The notes below the pieces were generated by a model. That model was not told the DNA's origin. It saw only the letters and a list, made by a program, of their open reading frames with translations, and searched no databases. Position numbers and translations under genes: made by a program. Positions 53,709 to 64,000 of a stretch of 64,000 nucleotides of DNA are shown here, one piece after another; position 1 is the stretch's first letter; each line of letters begins with the position of its first letter. This DNA comes from Diphasiastrum complanatum. Lineage: Eukaryota; Streptophyta; Lycopodiopsida; Lycopodiales; Lycopodiaceae. Location of the stretch: positions 6,281,676 through 6,345,675 of the forward strand of contig CM055097.1 in the NCBI GenBank assembly GCA_029204225.1, in the 5' to 3' direction.

Positions 53709-54986
53709 ATGTTTGAAAAAGTCAGACAAACCCAATCTTCAGACGGTAGCTCGGGATCGGGTGGCCAGAGAGCCGGTGCTGCTTCCAGAACTTTTCCCCG
53801 ACCCCCTCCCACCTTTAACCCTTCCTCCTACTCTGCATTTAATTTTTTTGAAACATTTATTCCAGCTTACCCGATTTTTTCATCTTCCCTCTCTCCATCA
53901 CCTCCTAGCAAAATAATGGGCCCATCAAAAGGTCCAGCTGATACATACAAGGCCCGACGGGATGAGTTCCTCCAACAACTCCACTCCCCCGGTGCGGTGT
54001 ATAATTTGTTAAACCCACCCCCTCTGAAACATGTTGTTCCCGCACCCCTCTCTCCAGATCATTCCATCCCTGACCTTCTAGAAACTAACATCGACATGGG
54101 GGGTGATGATGACTTCCTGGCAGATCAACCAAAGACAAGAAGGTTCTTGCCCAGACAATATACGGGCGCAGCGGAGCCGTCGACAAGTGAGAAAGCCAAG
54201 GAAAAAGACACGGGCACCAAGGCCCTAGATGATTATCTGGCAAGGCCATTCCAACCGCGTAGGACAACTTCCCCTACCAGGCCTAGAGGCAAATTGGCTA
54301 ACACAAGAGAGTCAGAAAAGTTTGAGAGGAAATACCCTCCCAAAGAGGACATACATCAAAGCCAATACTCCACCAGGGCCGCGATCATCGCAGCGCTACA
54401 ACCGCAACCGAAGTGGCAGAATAAAGTCCTGAAAGATAGCAGGCGACTGCAAGAGTATCTGAAGACACCGGCATGGAAGCGAGTGGATCCCTTCTACATG
54501 CCACTCAAATGCAGAAATCCATGGCCGATAGAAAAGCCATGAGTGGAGTTGGTAAACTTGCCAATCATTCCGAAAATTTTAGAGAGAATCTCCCCGGATG
54601 ATCTGAGGCTGCCGTTACTCGACTTTGGGCACAAGTACAAAACAAGTGCCGATCTTTGCGTGCAAGAAAGTGCCGAATATTGCAGATCTATGGCCTTTCT
54701 GATGCAGCAATATTGTTTTTGGGATTGAGGCTTGGATCCCATTAAGATCAACCCGAATGTAGCCCTCCAGTCGAAAGAAGACCATGAAATGATGGCCAGG
54801 CTATACTATAGAGCGGCCTTCATGTCGTCGCGTTATGTGACCATGGTGGAGGACTGGCAAGAAATGGGCTTTTTGGAAAAGATAAGAGAATATCTAGGGC
54901 CGCTCAATTTTGGAAGTAAGCTTCGCTTCCAAGTTTTTGAAGCCTTGGGGCGAAAGATGAGCGAGAGAAAGCAAACAGCACGATGA
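53709..54986 (+). CDS. Element J reading frame, unrecognised protein, two in-frame stops
   Basis: ATG 53709 opens MFEKVRQTQSSDGSSGSGGQ. The frame is open for 277 codons to a TGA at 54540-54542, continues in frame to a second TGA at 54726-54728, and then to 54986: 423 sense codons in one frame. The N-terminal 60 residues are Ser/Gly/Pro-rich and low complexity; the middle is charged and proline-rich (KAKEKDTGTKALDDYLARPF, RRTTSPTRPRGKLA); the C-terminal part looks globular (ISPDDLRLPLLDFGHKYKTS, MARLYYRAAFMSSRYVTMVE). No knuckle, protease or RT motif. G+C is clearly higher than in the surroundings. A retroelement accessory ORF, a diverged gag or captured host sequence are possible; I cannot choose. 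Confidence 0.5.
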
Positions 54987-55314
54987 CGAGGCGAGCAGGA
55001 CTCGTAAGAAGTTCTCAGGAAGGCTGGAATGTAGCGGGCAATTGAGAGACTTCCAATTTTGAAAAAAAAAATAAGTTTTGCGGATAATAAGCACCTGGGT
55101 TTATGGAAGCGAACGAAGATCCATGCTTTTCCAAGCGCCAAGCGAAAGACATCATCGGTGTTGTAGTGGGTCCTGCAATAGATTAGGTGTGGATAATGTT
55201 AGCAGATTCCAAAGAATCCCCAGATGTCGAGCCAAGCCGAAGACACAGAATATCTCTCACCCATGACCGAGGAGGTCTCAGAAGGAGGAGAGCAGAAGAA
55301 GCTGAGAGCCGAGC

Positions 55315-56090
55315 ATGAGAGCTGGGAAATTACTAGCTAGGATGACAGTAAAAAATCTATGTGAGCCTACATGGTGTATCCCAGAGAAGGAACGACCATG
55401 TAGGAGCTAGTCATATTTCCTAGGCTTTGTAAATAAATGTAGACCCCCCTTAGATTAGTTAGAGTGAGTCACCTTTTGATGGTGACCTTTAGTGAAAGGG
55501 CAAATTCCACATGTAGTTTCTAAATTGGTGGAATTGCCACTTGGGCTCCACATGGGCAGCCTTCTTGCTTATTTAAGGGCTCCCCTCTATTGTGAGGGAG
55601 CTTTGAATGTATTGTCAAGTTCGCTTGAGCAAATAAAGAAGATCCTCCACGAGTTCGTGATAATTTCTAAGCTCCTTGTTCATGGCAATGTTCTTGAGTG
55701 AAGTTTCTCTCCTTGCATTGTGGATTAACTAGTTGCTTGTTTCCTTGTTCCTTGCTTAGTTGTGGATTAGGATTCATTTCTTGTTTGTGGAATAAGGTAG
55801 GAATTAGCACTCAAGTAAACTAAATAGACTGGAATAGTGGTGTAGATCTTGCATACCTTATTACATTCCAGTTTTTGATTGTTCTTGAGCAATCTAGGCA
55901 TCAAGAAATGAGTGTTTCTTGATTCTTAGACTGTTAAAATGTTGTTAGAAATCTAGTTTTTTGTTTTTTGTTTCTTGTTTCAGTAGTTAATCTTGTTCTT
56001 GATCGCTTTTTGATTTAGTAGATAGTGGTAGGATTGCTCATTGTTTCAAAATGTTGATCTTCTTGAGCTATGTCTGGTTAATGCATGTAG
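55315..56090 (+). repeat. J 3' LTR (right end approximate)
   Basis: Starts TGAGAGCTGGGAAATTACTAG, homologous to solo LTR J1 at 45110. It has a TATA-like cttatttaaggg near 55573 and AATAAAG near 55631, in the order expected of a plant LTR (promoter, then poly-A signal). The right end is not defined. Confidence 0.6.
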
Positions 56091-56324
56091 CTGAGTATTG
56101 GATCCATGACTCCCACTGACAGGCTAGGAAATACAAGCTGCAACCTGAGTAACACTTCTGTTTAGTAACTGTTCTAATAAGAAGAAGATCCGTAAGAACC
56201 ATAACTACAGAAGAACAAAGAAAGAACGATAAGTAAAAGAAACACAAAGAATCGTGTTCACAGATTCCAGAGAATCTGTGAACAGACAGCTGAACCACTC
56301 TTACAGTATTCCAGATTTTAGTCA

Positions 56325-56898
56325 GGCACTGTTGATCTACGTTTATAAACTAATGTAGCATTCAACAAATTCAACCAATGTGCAGAATTAAATGAGTGAG
56401 AGAATCAGAAACATGAATAACAGTAGATACATTGCATCCTAGATCATTCATCATAAAGAAGACATGTGCTCAATGGCTACATGATCATCTATTGATTTGC
56501 TTTGATTCTTCAAGCACTGCATGCATATCCACGCAGTGCGTTGGCGTGAGAGAGATATAGTTCTCTCACGAGTGGATGTCTTGCTTACTAGCGGACCTGT
56601 AGATCCTGTGGATCCTGCTTGTAGAACTTATCTCGCTCGCAGGCGGACTTCATCTCTGTTTTTTCGTCTTGATTGCTTACTAGCATTAGACTACTTTTCT
56701 CTATGTTCATCTATGTGTCAAGTATCATCCAGTATATAGTCGCTCTATGTAACTTTAAGATTAGAGTGATTAAGCATCTACAACTAATCAGGAAATTACA
56801 AGAGTGGCAGATTAGCCACGACCTAGAGTGTATCTGCTGATGTCATGCCATCAGATCATATATCTGTACTCTTGGGTACTTGCATGATCTTTGCTGGT
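56325..56898 (-). repeat. Inverted, truncated copy of the H LTR
   Basis: The minus strand matches the H 5' LTR between about 58330 and 58880. Shared words are ccacgcagtgcgttggcgtg, tcttgcttcactagcgga-type, gattagagtgatta, and gtggcagattagcca, in the same order. It ends at 56898, where a different LTR begins. The left limit is by fading similarity. Confidence 0.83.
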
Positions 56899-57251
56899 AC
56901 CTATTTTCCTACTATATGGAGATCTTCATGGAGATCTTCTAGAAGCAAAAACTTGCCTACTTTAGCTATTTCCACACGTGTGAGCTGTCCTCTACACATG
57001 GGATGTGACACCTATTCAAAATATTTGGCTCATGCAATCATTAGATTGGTGCCATGTGTCATATCTCTAGAAAACTTGTTTTTGGCCATTTTAGCCACTA
57101 GAACTTGAATTAAATCATATGTACAACACATATGCTTATGGTACATGAAAAGTACACTAGTTTCACATGTGGGAACAGGATCCACACATGTGTGTCTATC
57201 CTATAGACAATATTTTTGGCCTCTACCAAGCTTATTTTTGCATTTTTCACA
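56899..57251 (-). repeat. B-type copia LTR fragment
   Basis: Matches the outer end of the B LTR (12310-12408): a CACACGTGTG at 56973-56982, cacatgtgggaac, ccacacatgtg, ctaccaagct and the end TTTTTCACA (57251). On the minus strand it would start TGTGAAAAATGC. It abuts the H LTR fragment directly. Confidence 0.75.
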
Positions 57252-58076
57252 CAAACTACAATAAGTCAAACTGAATAGATCTAGCATACCTTACTTTTGT
57301 AATGTCTATGTCGTGCTGAAAAATCGTCTTGCCTCATATTTCACTATAAGCATACACAGATTTCAAAAGTGTTCATTGTACTCCCACTTCAGTTTTTGCA
57401 GTGAGCACACCAAGATTTACAATGATACTTCTAAAGCTTGAGCCCCAAATTTTGAAACGCATGCAGAGAAGTTATTACATCTCGTGCTTAACTAACTAAT
57501 ATTTGAAGGTAACCATAGCAGTTAAATGTCGGGCAAGGCCAAAAACTCGAAAAACGGCAACCAAACTTTGTCATTTCGCATTCTCTCTCTATGTAGCTTC
57601 TCCCTAAAGTCAAATTTCTTAAATGACTCATTTTTAGCCCATATTTCCCCTAATGATGGCACCAGAAAAAAAATGGTCATTCAATATATGCCATGTGTCT
57701 GAGACAAATTTCAACATGTGTCAAGTGAAATGATTGTAGCGCCTAGTTTTCCAAGTATATAAGCCTCTTACCTCTCTCATTTGCATTTTTAAAACGATGA
57801 TGGCTACATGTAATATCTATTTAGTGCACAAATCGTCACTTTGATGACATTGAAATGACATTCTTCATGCTCAATAGATATTAAATTTGTTTTTGCTAAT
57901 GTGTATTCAGCATGCCAGACCACATTCAAAAGTCGTTGAACTGTTGTCTTGTGAATCCAACAAATATTAGTGATGACATGCACCATGCAAACAATTCTAA
58001 GACATTCCGGAGGTGTTGCTTTGTGTTCATGAATTCCAACTACCCATTCATGCTTGAAGAAACAAAGTGTTTTTGA
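57252..58076. other. Non-coding stretch left of element H
   Basis: No gene recognised. A TATA-like aagtatataagcc is near 57757 with nothing coding behind it. Confidence 0.45.
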
Positions 58077-59044
58077 TTACAAAGCCTTGCTAGCTTTTAG
58101 CCCTTCACCTGACGAAGATGTTCGCGAACTCGAACATCTGGAGACACGAAACATGAAGAGTTTTGCGAACATGAAAGTCAATGGAGACGAAGATGAACGG
58201 TTCGCGAACACGAAGGATCCACGAACGAGATTCCTTTGCGGTCCAGCAAGAGAGAAAGGAAGACGAGGTAAACGATACCAATGGTGGAAACGAAACTCGT
58301 TCTGTCCTCACGTTCCAAGGAGTCCCACCAGAGATCACACAAGTACCCAGAAGTACAGAGATTTGACCTGATGGCATAACGCCAGCAGATACTTCCTAGG
58401 TCATGGCTAATCTGCCACTCTTGTAGTTCCAAGATTAGTTGTAGATGTATAATCACTCTAATCTTAGGTTTATATAGAAAGACCGTACTTACTAGATTAT
58501 ACTTGACATATATTAGAACATGATACACATAGAGTAACCAAGAGAAGAGACACTGAAGAAGTCTGATGCTAGTAAGCAATCAAGATGAACACACACAGAA
58601 GCTCTGCCTGCGTGCGAGAAGATAATTTTGTCTAGGATCAGAAGATCCAATTGTCCGCTAGTGAAGCAAGACTACTACTCGTGAGAGAATTGTGCTTCTC
58701 TCACGCCAACGCACTGCGTGGATTCGCATGTAGTGCACTGAAGAAATCAGAGAAAATAAATATAGATTATTTTCTAGTTGTGTCTGATCTTGGATGTTGA
58801 ATGCTTATGATGTTTATTTTCATATGTCTGAGTTTTCTTGTTTCCTTTGAATTCCGCACCTTGGTTGAAATGAAGTTAAATGCTGTATTAATTTTATGAA
58901 CGTAGATCAGTAGTAACTGACTATCTCTGGAGGATTGTAGGAGTGTTTTAGCTGGCAGTGCCCAACGAAAGCATCTGAACTCCATCCGAATCTTGAAAGA
59001 GAGTCGCGAATGTTTCGTGAATTTTCTTCTCACGATTCTCATCA
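58077..59044 (+). repeat. H 5' LTR, about 968 bp
   Basis: 58077-58380 aligns with 63744-64000 (TTACAAAGCCTTGCTAGC start, cccttcacctgacgaagatg, acgaaactcgttctgtcc). The start lacks the usual TG, so the real left end may be a few bases off or lost. It contains several TTCGCGAAC/TTTGCGAAC words and ends TTCTCATCA before the primer site. Confidence 0.85.
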
Positions 59045-59102
59045 GTGGTATCACAACAACGCACGATTCTTATTAGTGGTATCAGACCCACCCTGCCATA
59101 TT
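59041..59102 (+). other. H primer-binding region, duplicated
   Basis: The segment GCACGATTCT-AT-AGTGGTATCA occurs twice, 40 bases apart. The first primer-like word is TGGTATCACAACAAC at 59046 and the second TGGTATCAGACCC at 59086. The second fits initiator tRNA-Met better (TGGTATCAGAGCC). Confidence 0.8.
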
Positions 59103-59187
59103 CTGACATAGCCGAGAAGCTAGCAGATTCAGGAGGCCAAGCATTCAGACAATCAACCATCACCAAGAAAACAGACTTCAAGAAGCA

Positions 59188-60060
59188 ATGGCTTCAATTA
59201 GCAGCATGCAGAGCAAGATCTGCACTATACTTAATTCTTTAGGATCTAACTTTCTAGTCTAGAAAGTTAAGACATCTTTGATACTCAAGGGCGAAGGACT
59301 CTTCCCCTGGGTGAAGAAATGCCTATGACAACAGCAAGGAGCTACGTGAATGGAGGGAGAAAAACGACAAGGCAGTAGCCTTGCTATCATCTTCCATCGA
59401 AGATAGCCTTACACTTGACCTGGCTACACTCTCCAAAGCTAAGGAGATGTGGGATGCACTGCTCACAAGATTTCAGACGAAATCAAGAAGTCAGATTATA
59501 ATGCTGGAAGATCAGTTGACGAATCTGTAGTGGGATGGAAAAGACCTCACTTCTTTTGTGAGAAAGATGAAGGATTTGTTTCTATCACTACACAACTCAG
59601 AAACAGAGAATGCAGTATCAGCTGAGAAACAGCTCACATATCTGTTGAGAGCCTTACCCAGATCTTTCCAGACGACACGAACCCTGCTCGCGAAAGATCC
59701 TACCATGAACCTCAAAAAGGCGATTGTCAAGATTCGAGAGGAAGTCGAGGCCAGAGAACATCTTGATCACAAATATGGTTCTGACCAGACACTCTAGGGC
59801 AACAGAGAAAAATCAAAGGAATAGTTCAAGCCTAAGAGGGAGTCAAATCAGAGGCAAGATCGTGACCAGCAAGCAGAGGGGACAAGCAAAAGCAATTGGA
59901 AGACCAAAGGGAGGTCGAAATGACAAGATGCAGACAAGAAGACCTGCACGAGATGCAGAAGAGACGGGCATACAGTAGATACCCATTGGCTCAATCCCAA
60001 GATTGAGTGTATCCATTGCCATAAGAATGGTCATGCAGCCATGGATTGCCGCTAGAAAAA
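59188..60060 (+). pseudogene. H gag, several stops, two zinc knuckles
   Basis: ATG 59188 opens MASISSMQSKICTILNS; GSNFLV, stop, KVKTSLILKG is the copia gag N-terminal block with Trp lost. It continues SIEDSLTLDLATLSKAKEMW, FVRKMKDLFLSLHNSETENA and QLTYLLRALPRSFQTTRTLL (UBN2 domain). Near 59938-60055 are two knuckles, CTRCRRDGHTVDTHW (last Cys replaced) and CIHCHKNGHAAMDC (complete). At least four stops and two shifts. Confidence 0.88.
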
Positions 60061-60099
60061 ATAGACTAGCACAAAACAGATAGGAGAACAATGATAGAT

Positions 60100-60580
60100 C
60101 TTCTTATGTTGAGGAGCCCGAGAGCTCGAAGATGGGCGAAGAAAGAATGAACAAAAATTGTTCGACCGCCTACATCTGTAAAGATGTGTGTGCAGCATCA
60201 ACGTCTGACACACACGAGGTGATCCTGGATTCAGGAGCCACCTCACACTTCATGACATCAAGATGAATCATGTCTAATTTCAGAAGTGTAGATCCCTCAA
60301 GATTCATAGTTCTTGGAGATGGATCCAGACATCAAGTGAACAATATTGGTTAACTCTGGCTCAACACCAATGGCAGAGACAGATGACTCGAAGACTTTCT
60401 GTTTGTGCCAACTCTGTAGCAAGACTTGCTCTCTATAGCAAGAATAGCAGATGCAGGGATGCGTGTGACGTTTTCTAACGAAGCATGCAATGTGATTGAT
60501 GCCAACACCAGCACTCTCATTCTCAAGGCAGAAGGAAAGGGAACCTTTATCATCTGAAGGTACGTCTACTTGCAGATCAG
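60100..60580 (+). pseudogene. H protease region
   Basis: VILDSGATSHFMTSR (about 60218-60265) is the catalytic DSG block. FIVLGDGSRHQVNNIG, LEDFLFVPTL and LLSIARIADAGMRVTFSNEA follow with stops between them, leading to the integrase. Confidence 0.85.
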
Positions 60581-61560
60581 GTGCATCAGACTCATGACGA
60601 CTCGCCAGACACTCTGTGGCACAGAAGACTCTACCACATGAACTCAATGGCACTCTACCAAGCAAGTCATCATGGAGCAATAACAGTGGTTAGCATCTCA
60701 AATGCAATCAGTTCGGCCACTTGTGATGCATGTTTTAAAGGCAAGATGTCATGCACACCATTCGTCAAAGACTCCTACAGAACGAAAAAGATTCTGGAGC
60801 TGGCGCACTCTGACATCTGCGGTCCATTCAATGTGATCTCAATAGGAGGTTCAAAATATTATATAACCTTCATTGATGATTATAGCAAGTTTTCTAGAGT
60901 GTATTTTATTCAGAATAAATCTGAAGCACTCGATAAATTCACAGAATATGTGAATTGGACAGAGAGATGCATAGGCAGCAAGGTGAAGCAAATCAGAATA
61001 GATCGAGGTGGCGAATATATCTCGAATCGCTTCACTGCCTTTTGCAATGATCATGGCATCATTCACAGAAGAACTACAGCCTACACACCGCAGCACAATG
61101 GTGTTGCTGAACGAAAGAACAGGACCCTAATGGAAGCAGCCAGATGCATGATGGCCTATTCGAAAGCTCCAAGGGCACTGTGGGTTGAAGCAGTAGCTAC
61201 AGCCGTATTCATCCAAAATAGGACATATAAATCTGGTGTTCCTCACACGACACCACATGAGCTATGGTGGGATTAGAAAATCCAACCTATCTCACGTCAG
61301 AATATTTGGCTGTGCAGCATATGCACATATTCCTGATAAGCTTCGCAAGAAGCGTGATGAGAAAGCCGAGCAAGGATTTCTGGTAGGTTATGAAAATAAT
61401 TCGTCATACTACAGAATCTACATGCCAGACACAAACACTGTGAAAATAGTGAGGGATGTCAAATTCGACGAGAGCTGGACAATGGCCAACGAAGACCTTG
61501 TTAGCTATGAAGTTCTGGAAAGACAGTACTATGACCTGCCGCCAATTCAGAGGGAGTAGA
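60581..61560 (+). pseudogene. H integrase
   Basis: Open for about 230 codons: zinc motif LWHRRLYHMNSMAL with CDACFKGK, first Asp in AHSDICGPF, FIDDYSKFSRVYFI, second Asp in IRIDRGGEY, Glu in NGVAERKNRTL. The D-D-E triad is intact. A stop near 61276 and a shift lead to the C-terminal part RIFGCAAYAHIPDKLRKKRD, GFLVGYENNSSYYRIY, ending near 61560. Confidence 0.9.
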
Positions 61561-63180
61561 GGACGAACACGAAAACGAAGATTTTTGAGTCGTCTCCCAT
61601 TCGAGCGACGAATCAGATGAAGAAAGATTTGAGAGGCAACCTGTCGCCGCAGTACCTACAAACCAAGATGGTTCCGGACCGAGCAGAGTAGACAAGGGCA
61701 AAGGCATAGCTGTTTCAGAAGGATCTCCCAGAAGGTCGACAAGACCACAAAGAGCGCCAGCAAGATTTGTGCCAGACAGCTCAACTTCCACATCAGAAGA
61801 ATTTTGTGGGTTCAATGGCGAACCACAGACATTCAAGGAGGCGATTGAACGTCCAGAAAAGGACAAATGGATCCAAGCCATGAACAAAAGATGGATTTCA
61901 TGACGAAGAATCAGGTATGGACGTTGGAGCCATTACCTCATAAGCACAAGACTGTCAAATGCAAATGGGTTTTCAAACTCAAATATGGACCAGACGGGAG
62001 TGTGACGAAATACAAGGCAAGATTGGTAGCGAAGAGTTTCTCTCAAAGATATGGTATTGACTACTCTAAAACCTTCTATCCTGTCATCAAACATTCATCC
62101 CTACGTCTGTTGTTTGCATATGCAGCAGCTTATGACCTCAGGATCCACATTGTGAACGAGAAGACAACCTTCTTGCATGGCGAATTAGACGAAGAGGTCT
62201 ACATGGATCAACCCCCAGGATTTGTCTCAAATTCACTTCTTGTATGAAGAATGTATAGAAGCATCTACGGTCTGTAGCAATCAGCCCGACAATGGTACAA
62301 GAAGAAGGATCAGGCCCTGAAATCATTGGGATTCAAGCCTCTGTTGGCTGACTCTAATGTGTATGTCAGAGTTACAGATGGGCAGATCATCATTAGAGGA
62401 GTTCTAAATCCAAAAATGACCATTTGTAAAGATTTTTTTTATATTTTTTCTCAATTTTTCTTACAGATGGACCAATCAAAACAGTCAAATTTGAAATCCA
62501 TGTACCGTAACTTTTTGAGTCCACATTTTGATTCCACACTAAAAATGGCATAACTTTTTAGTGGCAAGTCCAAATTTAGCGAAGTTTGGTGCATTGGAAA
62601 GCGCTCAACAAGGGCTTTCCAATGATATGTTAGATGACATACTTCTAAAGTACGATTAAAAAGTTATGGCAAGTCAAAAGTATTAGTGTTATAATATTTT
62701 AATAATATAAACTACATCTTGCACGAATTCTTAAAGGGTCTTTTTGGAGCTCAAAAACTCCTCTAATGCATAGTGGTTATTTATGTGGATGACACTCTGA
62801 TACTTTGCAGGAGTGAGCAGCTAATTGTTGAAGTAAAGACATACATCTCGAAACATTTCGAGATAGTGGATCTAGGAGAAGCCAGGTGTTACTATAAGGA
62901 AGGCAAGTTATACCTTCACCAGTCCAGATACACTTAGAAGGTCCTAAAGGACTTTGGGATGTTGAACTGCAAAGGAGCGAACACTCCAATGCTCGTAGGG
63001 ACGGTGCTAACAAATGACGACTGTCCAAAGACTGAGGAAGAAAGAGAACAGATGTAGCTCACACCCTACAAGAGGCTGATAGGTTCACTGATGTACCTTG
63101 CAAACAACACACGTCCTGATATTGCTCATGCAGTATTCAGGATGAGCCAATTCTGCACGAATCCAGACTCGACACATGGA
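61561..63180 (+). pseudogene. H reverse transcriptase, split by a MITE-like insertion
   Basis: An acidic linker (61561-61866) leads to the RT: VKCKWVFKLKYGPDGSVTKY, DYSKTFYPVIKHSSLRLLFA, EKTTFLHGELDEEVYMDQPP (usually DVxTAFLHG), then broken SIYGL*QSARQWY. Insertion 62393-62766 falls between DGQII and IYVDDTLILC. After it come the catalytic YVDD, EIVDLGEARCYY, and PYKRLIGSLMYLANNTRPDI. Several stops. Confidence 0.88.
62393..62766. mobile_element. MITE-like insertion, 374 bp, 11-bp perfect inverted ends
   Basis: Ends TTAGAGGAGTT and AACTCCTCTAA are exact reverse complements, and similarity continues imperfectly for about 35 bases (ccaaaaatgacc against ggtc-tttttgg). The body is AT-rich and non-coding. 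If the terminal TA is the target duplication it is Stowaway-like; TTA/TAA could also fit Tourist/Harbinger. The interior has its own paired arms (ataactttttag against ttaaaaagttat, and attggaaagc against gctttccaat). Confidence 0.82.
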
Positions 63181-63743
63181 AGATTGCAAAAGGAATTTTG
63201 CAATATCTTCAATTAATGAGGGACTATGGCTTGTGTTATTGTCATGGTGCAGGTCTCAGGATACTTTCCTACAGCTGCTAGCTGGGCATCTCTCAGGGAC
63301 GACTGTAAAAGCGTCTCAAGAGGATGCACCATCGCATCAGGAGCAGCAGTTCTCTGGGTCAACAAGAAACAGACCATAATAGCCCAATCATCTGGCGATG
63401 AGAATACGTAGCAACAACGAAGATGGCCAATGAAATAATTTGGCTAAGACAGTTCCTGGATAAATTGGGCGAAACAAGAAATGAGCCATTGGTCTTGCAG
63501 ATGAACAACACCTCTTCGATACACCTGACAAAAGATCATGTGTTCCACTCAAGAACAAAGCACATTGCGATCAAGTATCACTTGATCAGGGATCTGATTG
63601 AAAGAAAGATGATGCAGACAACCTTCATAGGAATGAAAGACATGGTTGCCGACATCTTCACTAAAGCTCTGGACAAAGGGCTCTTTGAGAGGCAAAGGAG
63701 CAGTCTCGAGATCATAAAGCTACCATGCTTTGAGAGAGAGCTT
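63181..63743 (+). pseudogene. H RNase H
   Basis: Broken at first (SRGCTIASGAAVLWVNKKQT, usually KSTSGYxFxLGGxxISWxSKKQ), then open for about 108 codons: MANEIIWLRQFLDKLGETRN, HSRTKHIAIKYHLIRDLIER, MVADIFTKALDKGLFE. The frame runs into the LTR at 63744. Confidence 0.88.
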
Positions 63744-64000
63744 TTACAAAGCCTTGCTAGCTTTCAGCCCTTCACCTGACGAAGATGTTTGCGAACTCAA
63801 ACATCTGGAGACACAAAACACGAAGAGTTTTGCGAACACGAAAGTCAACGAATGAGATTCCTTTGTGGACCAGCAAGAGAGAAAGACAGACGAGGTAAAT
63901 GAAATCAACGAGGGAAACGAAACTCGTTCTGTCCTTGCGCTCCAAGGAGTACCACCAGAGATCACGCAAGTACCCAGAAGTACAGAGATCTGACCTGATG
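63744..64000 (+). repeat. H 3' LTR, cut by the window edge
   Basis: First 257 bases of the 3' LTR, matching 58077-58380 apart from a deletion of about 45 bases relative to the 5' copy (the gacgaagatgaacgg segment). A purine-rich tract, GAGAGAGAG, lies just before it at 63732-63740. Confidence 0.88.

Larger units (their letters stand above)
53709..56090 (+). mobile_element. Element J: unknown frame followed by an LTR
   Basis: The reading frame at 53709-54986 and a Glu-rich tail frame (MTEEVSEGGEQKKLRAEHES, 55260-55320) lead through a purine tract (gaaggaggagagcagaag) into an LTR at 55315. That order is the 3' end of an LTR retroelement, so J would be a non-autonomous element or one deleted of pol. 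Its left limit is unknown. Confidence 0.5.
58077..64000 (+). mobile_element. Copia element H, all domains present, decayed
   Basis: 5' LTR 58077-59044, primer site, gag from 59188, double knuckle, protease, integrase, RT (split by a MITE), RNase H to about 63740, then the 3' LTR from 63744 to the window end. The integrase and RNase H frames are long, but about ten stops or shifts are spread over the rest. Its family differs from A-E and T, with two zinc knuckles in gag. Confidence 0.92.

Noticed and set aside
54085-54267. Antisense frames over element J
   Set aside because: Shorter shadows of the 423-codon plus-strand frame.
57504-58076. Possible gene behind the TATA-like word at 57757
   Set aside because: Downstream frames are short and the copia H LTR begins within 320 bases.

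Overview
The window looks like a stretch of plant nuclear genome, about 39% G+C by eye, built almost entirely of LTR retrotransposons nested in and truncated against each other. The plant origin rests on three things: many Ty1/copia primer-binding sites match the initiator-methionine tRNA used by plant copia elements (TGGTATCAGAGCC); a Ty3/gypsy element has the TGGCGCC-type site typical of plant Athila/Tat-like elements; and the one convincing host gene carries a FANTASTIC FOUR (FAF) domain, a plant-specific family. I cannot name the species.

Layout. 1-3064: left-truncated minus-strand copia T1 with its 5' LTR. 3695-4745: copia gag/protease relic A1. 4746-12408: minus-strand copia B (gag, leader, 5' LTR), holding the intact insertion C (5945-11178), which itself carries a solo LTR S (6597-7251). 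12414-13634: gypsy relic G2, the target of B. 13635-20876: copia D, interrupted by minus-strand copia E (15640-18595). 20877-28138: gypsy relic G1, interrupted by the gypsy-type element X (21735-28042). 28139-29962: minus-strand copia relic F. 29963-33992: copia A2 with its 3' LTR. 34021-37131: 3' half of a T-family copia (T2). 37132-40440: degenerate repeats and a small copia fragment. 40700-41900: the FAF-like host gene inside purine-rich microsatellites. 43541-46316: gypsy I with a solo LTR (J1). 46642-47256: compound inverted repeat. 47359-52373: gypsy G3. 53709-56090: element J, with an unrecognised open reading frame and a 3' LTR. 56325-57251: fused LTR fragments. 58077-64000: copia H, full length but decayed, with a MITE-like insertion in its reverse transcriptase.

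Nested boundaries give a local order of events: S went into C, C into B and B into G2; E into D, and D into G2; X into G1; J1 into I; the MITE into H. Nearly all element proteins carry stops or frameshifts. The best preserved are the gag of C, the pol of E (one stop, one frameshift) and the integrase of D. Several elements (C, F, X, J) have lost reverse transcriptase and would depend on enzymes supplied by relatives.

The stretches that ordinary element anatomy does not explain are the inverted-repeat cluster at 46.6-47.3 kb, the repeat-rich leaders of I and G3, the J reading frame at 53.7 kb, the palindrome shared by the copia LTRs, and the long non-coding interior of X. Many reading frames here only open with GTG or TTG; I moved starts to a real ATG where the family supports one.
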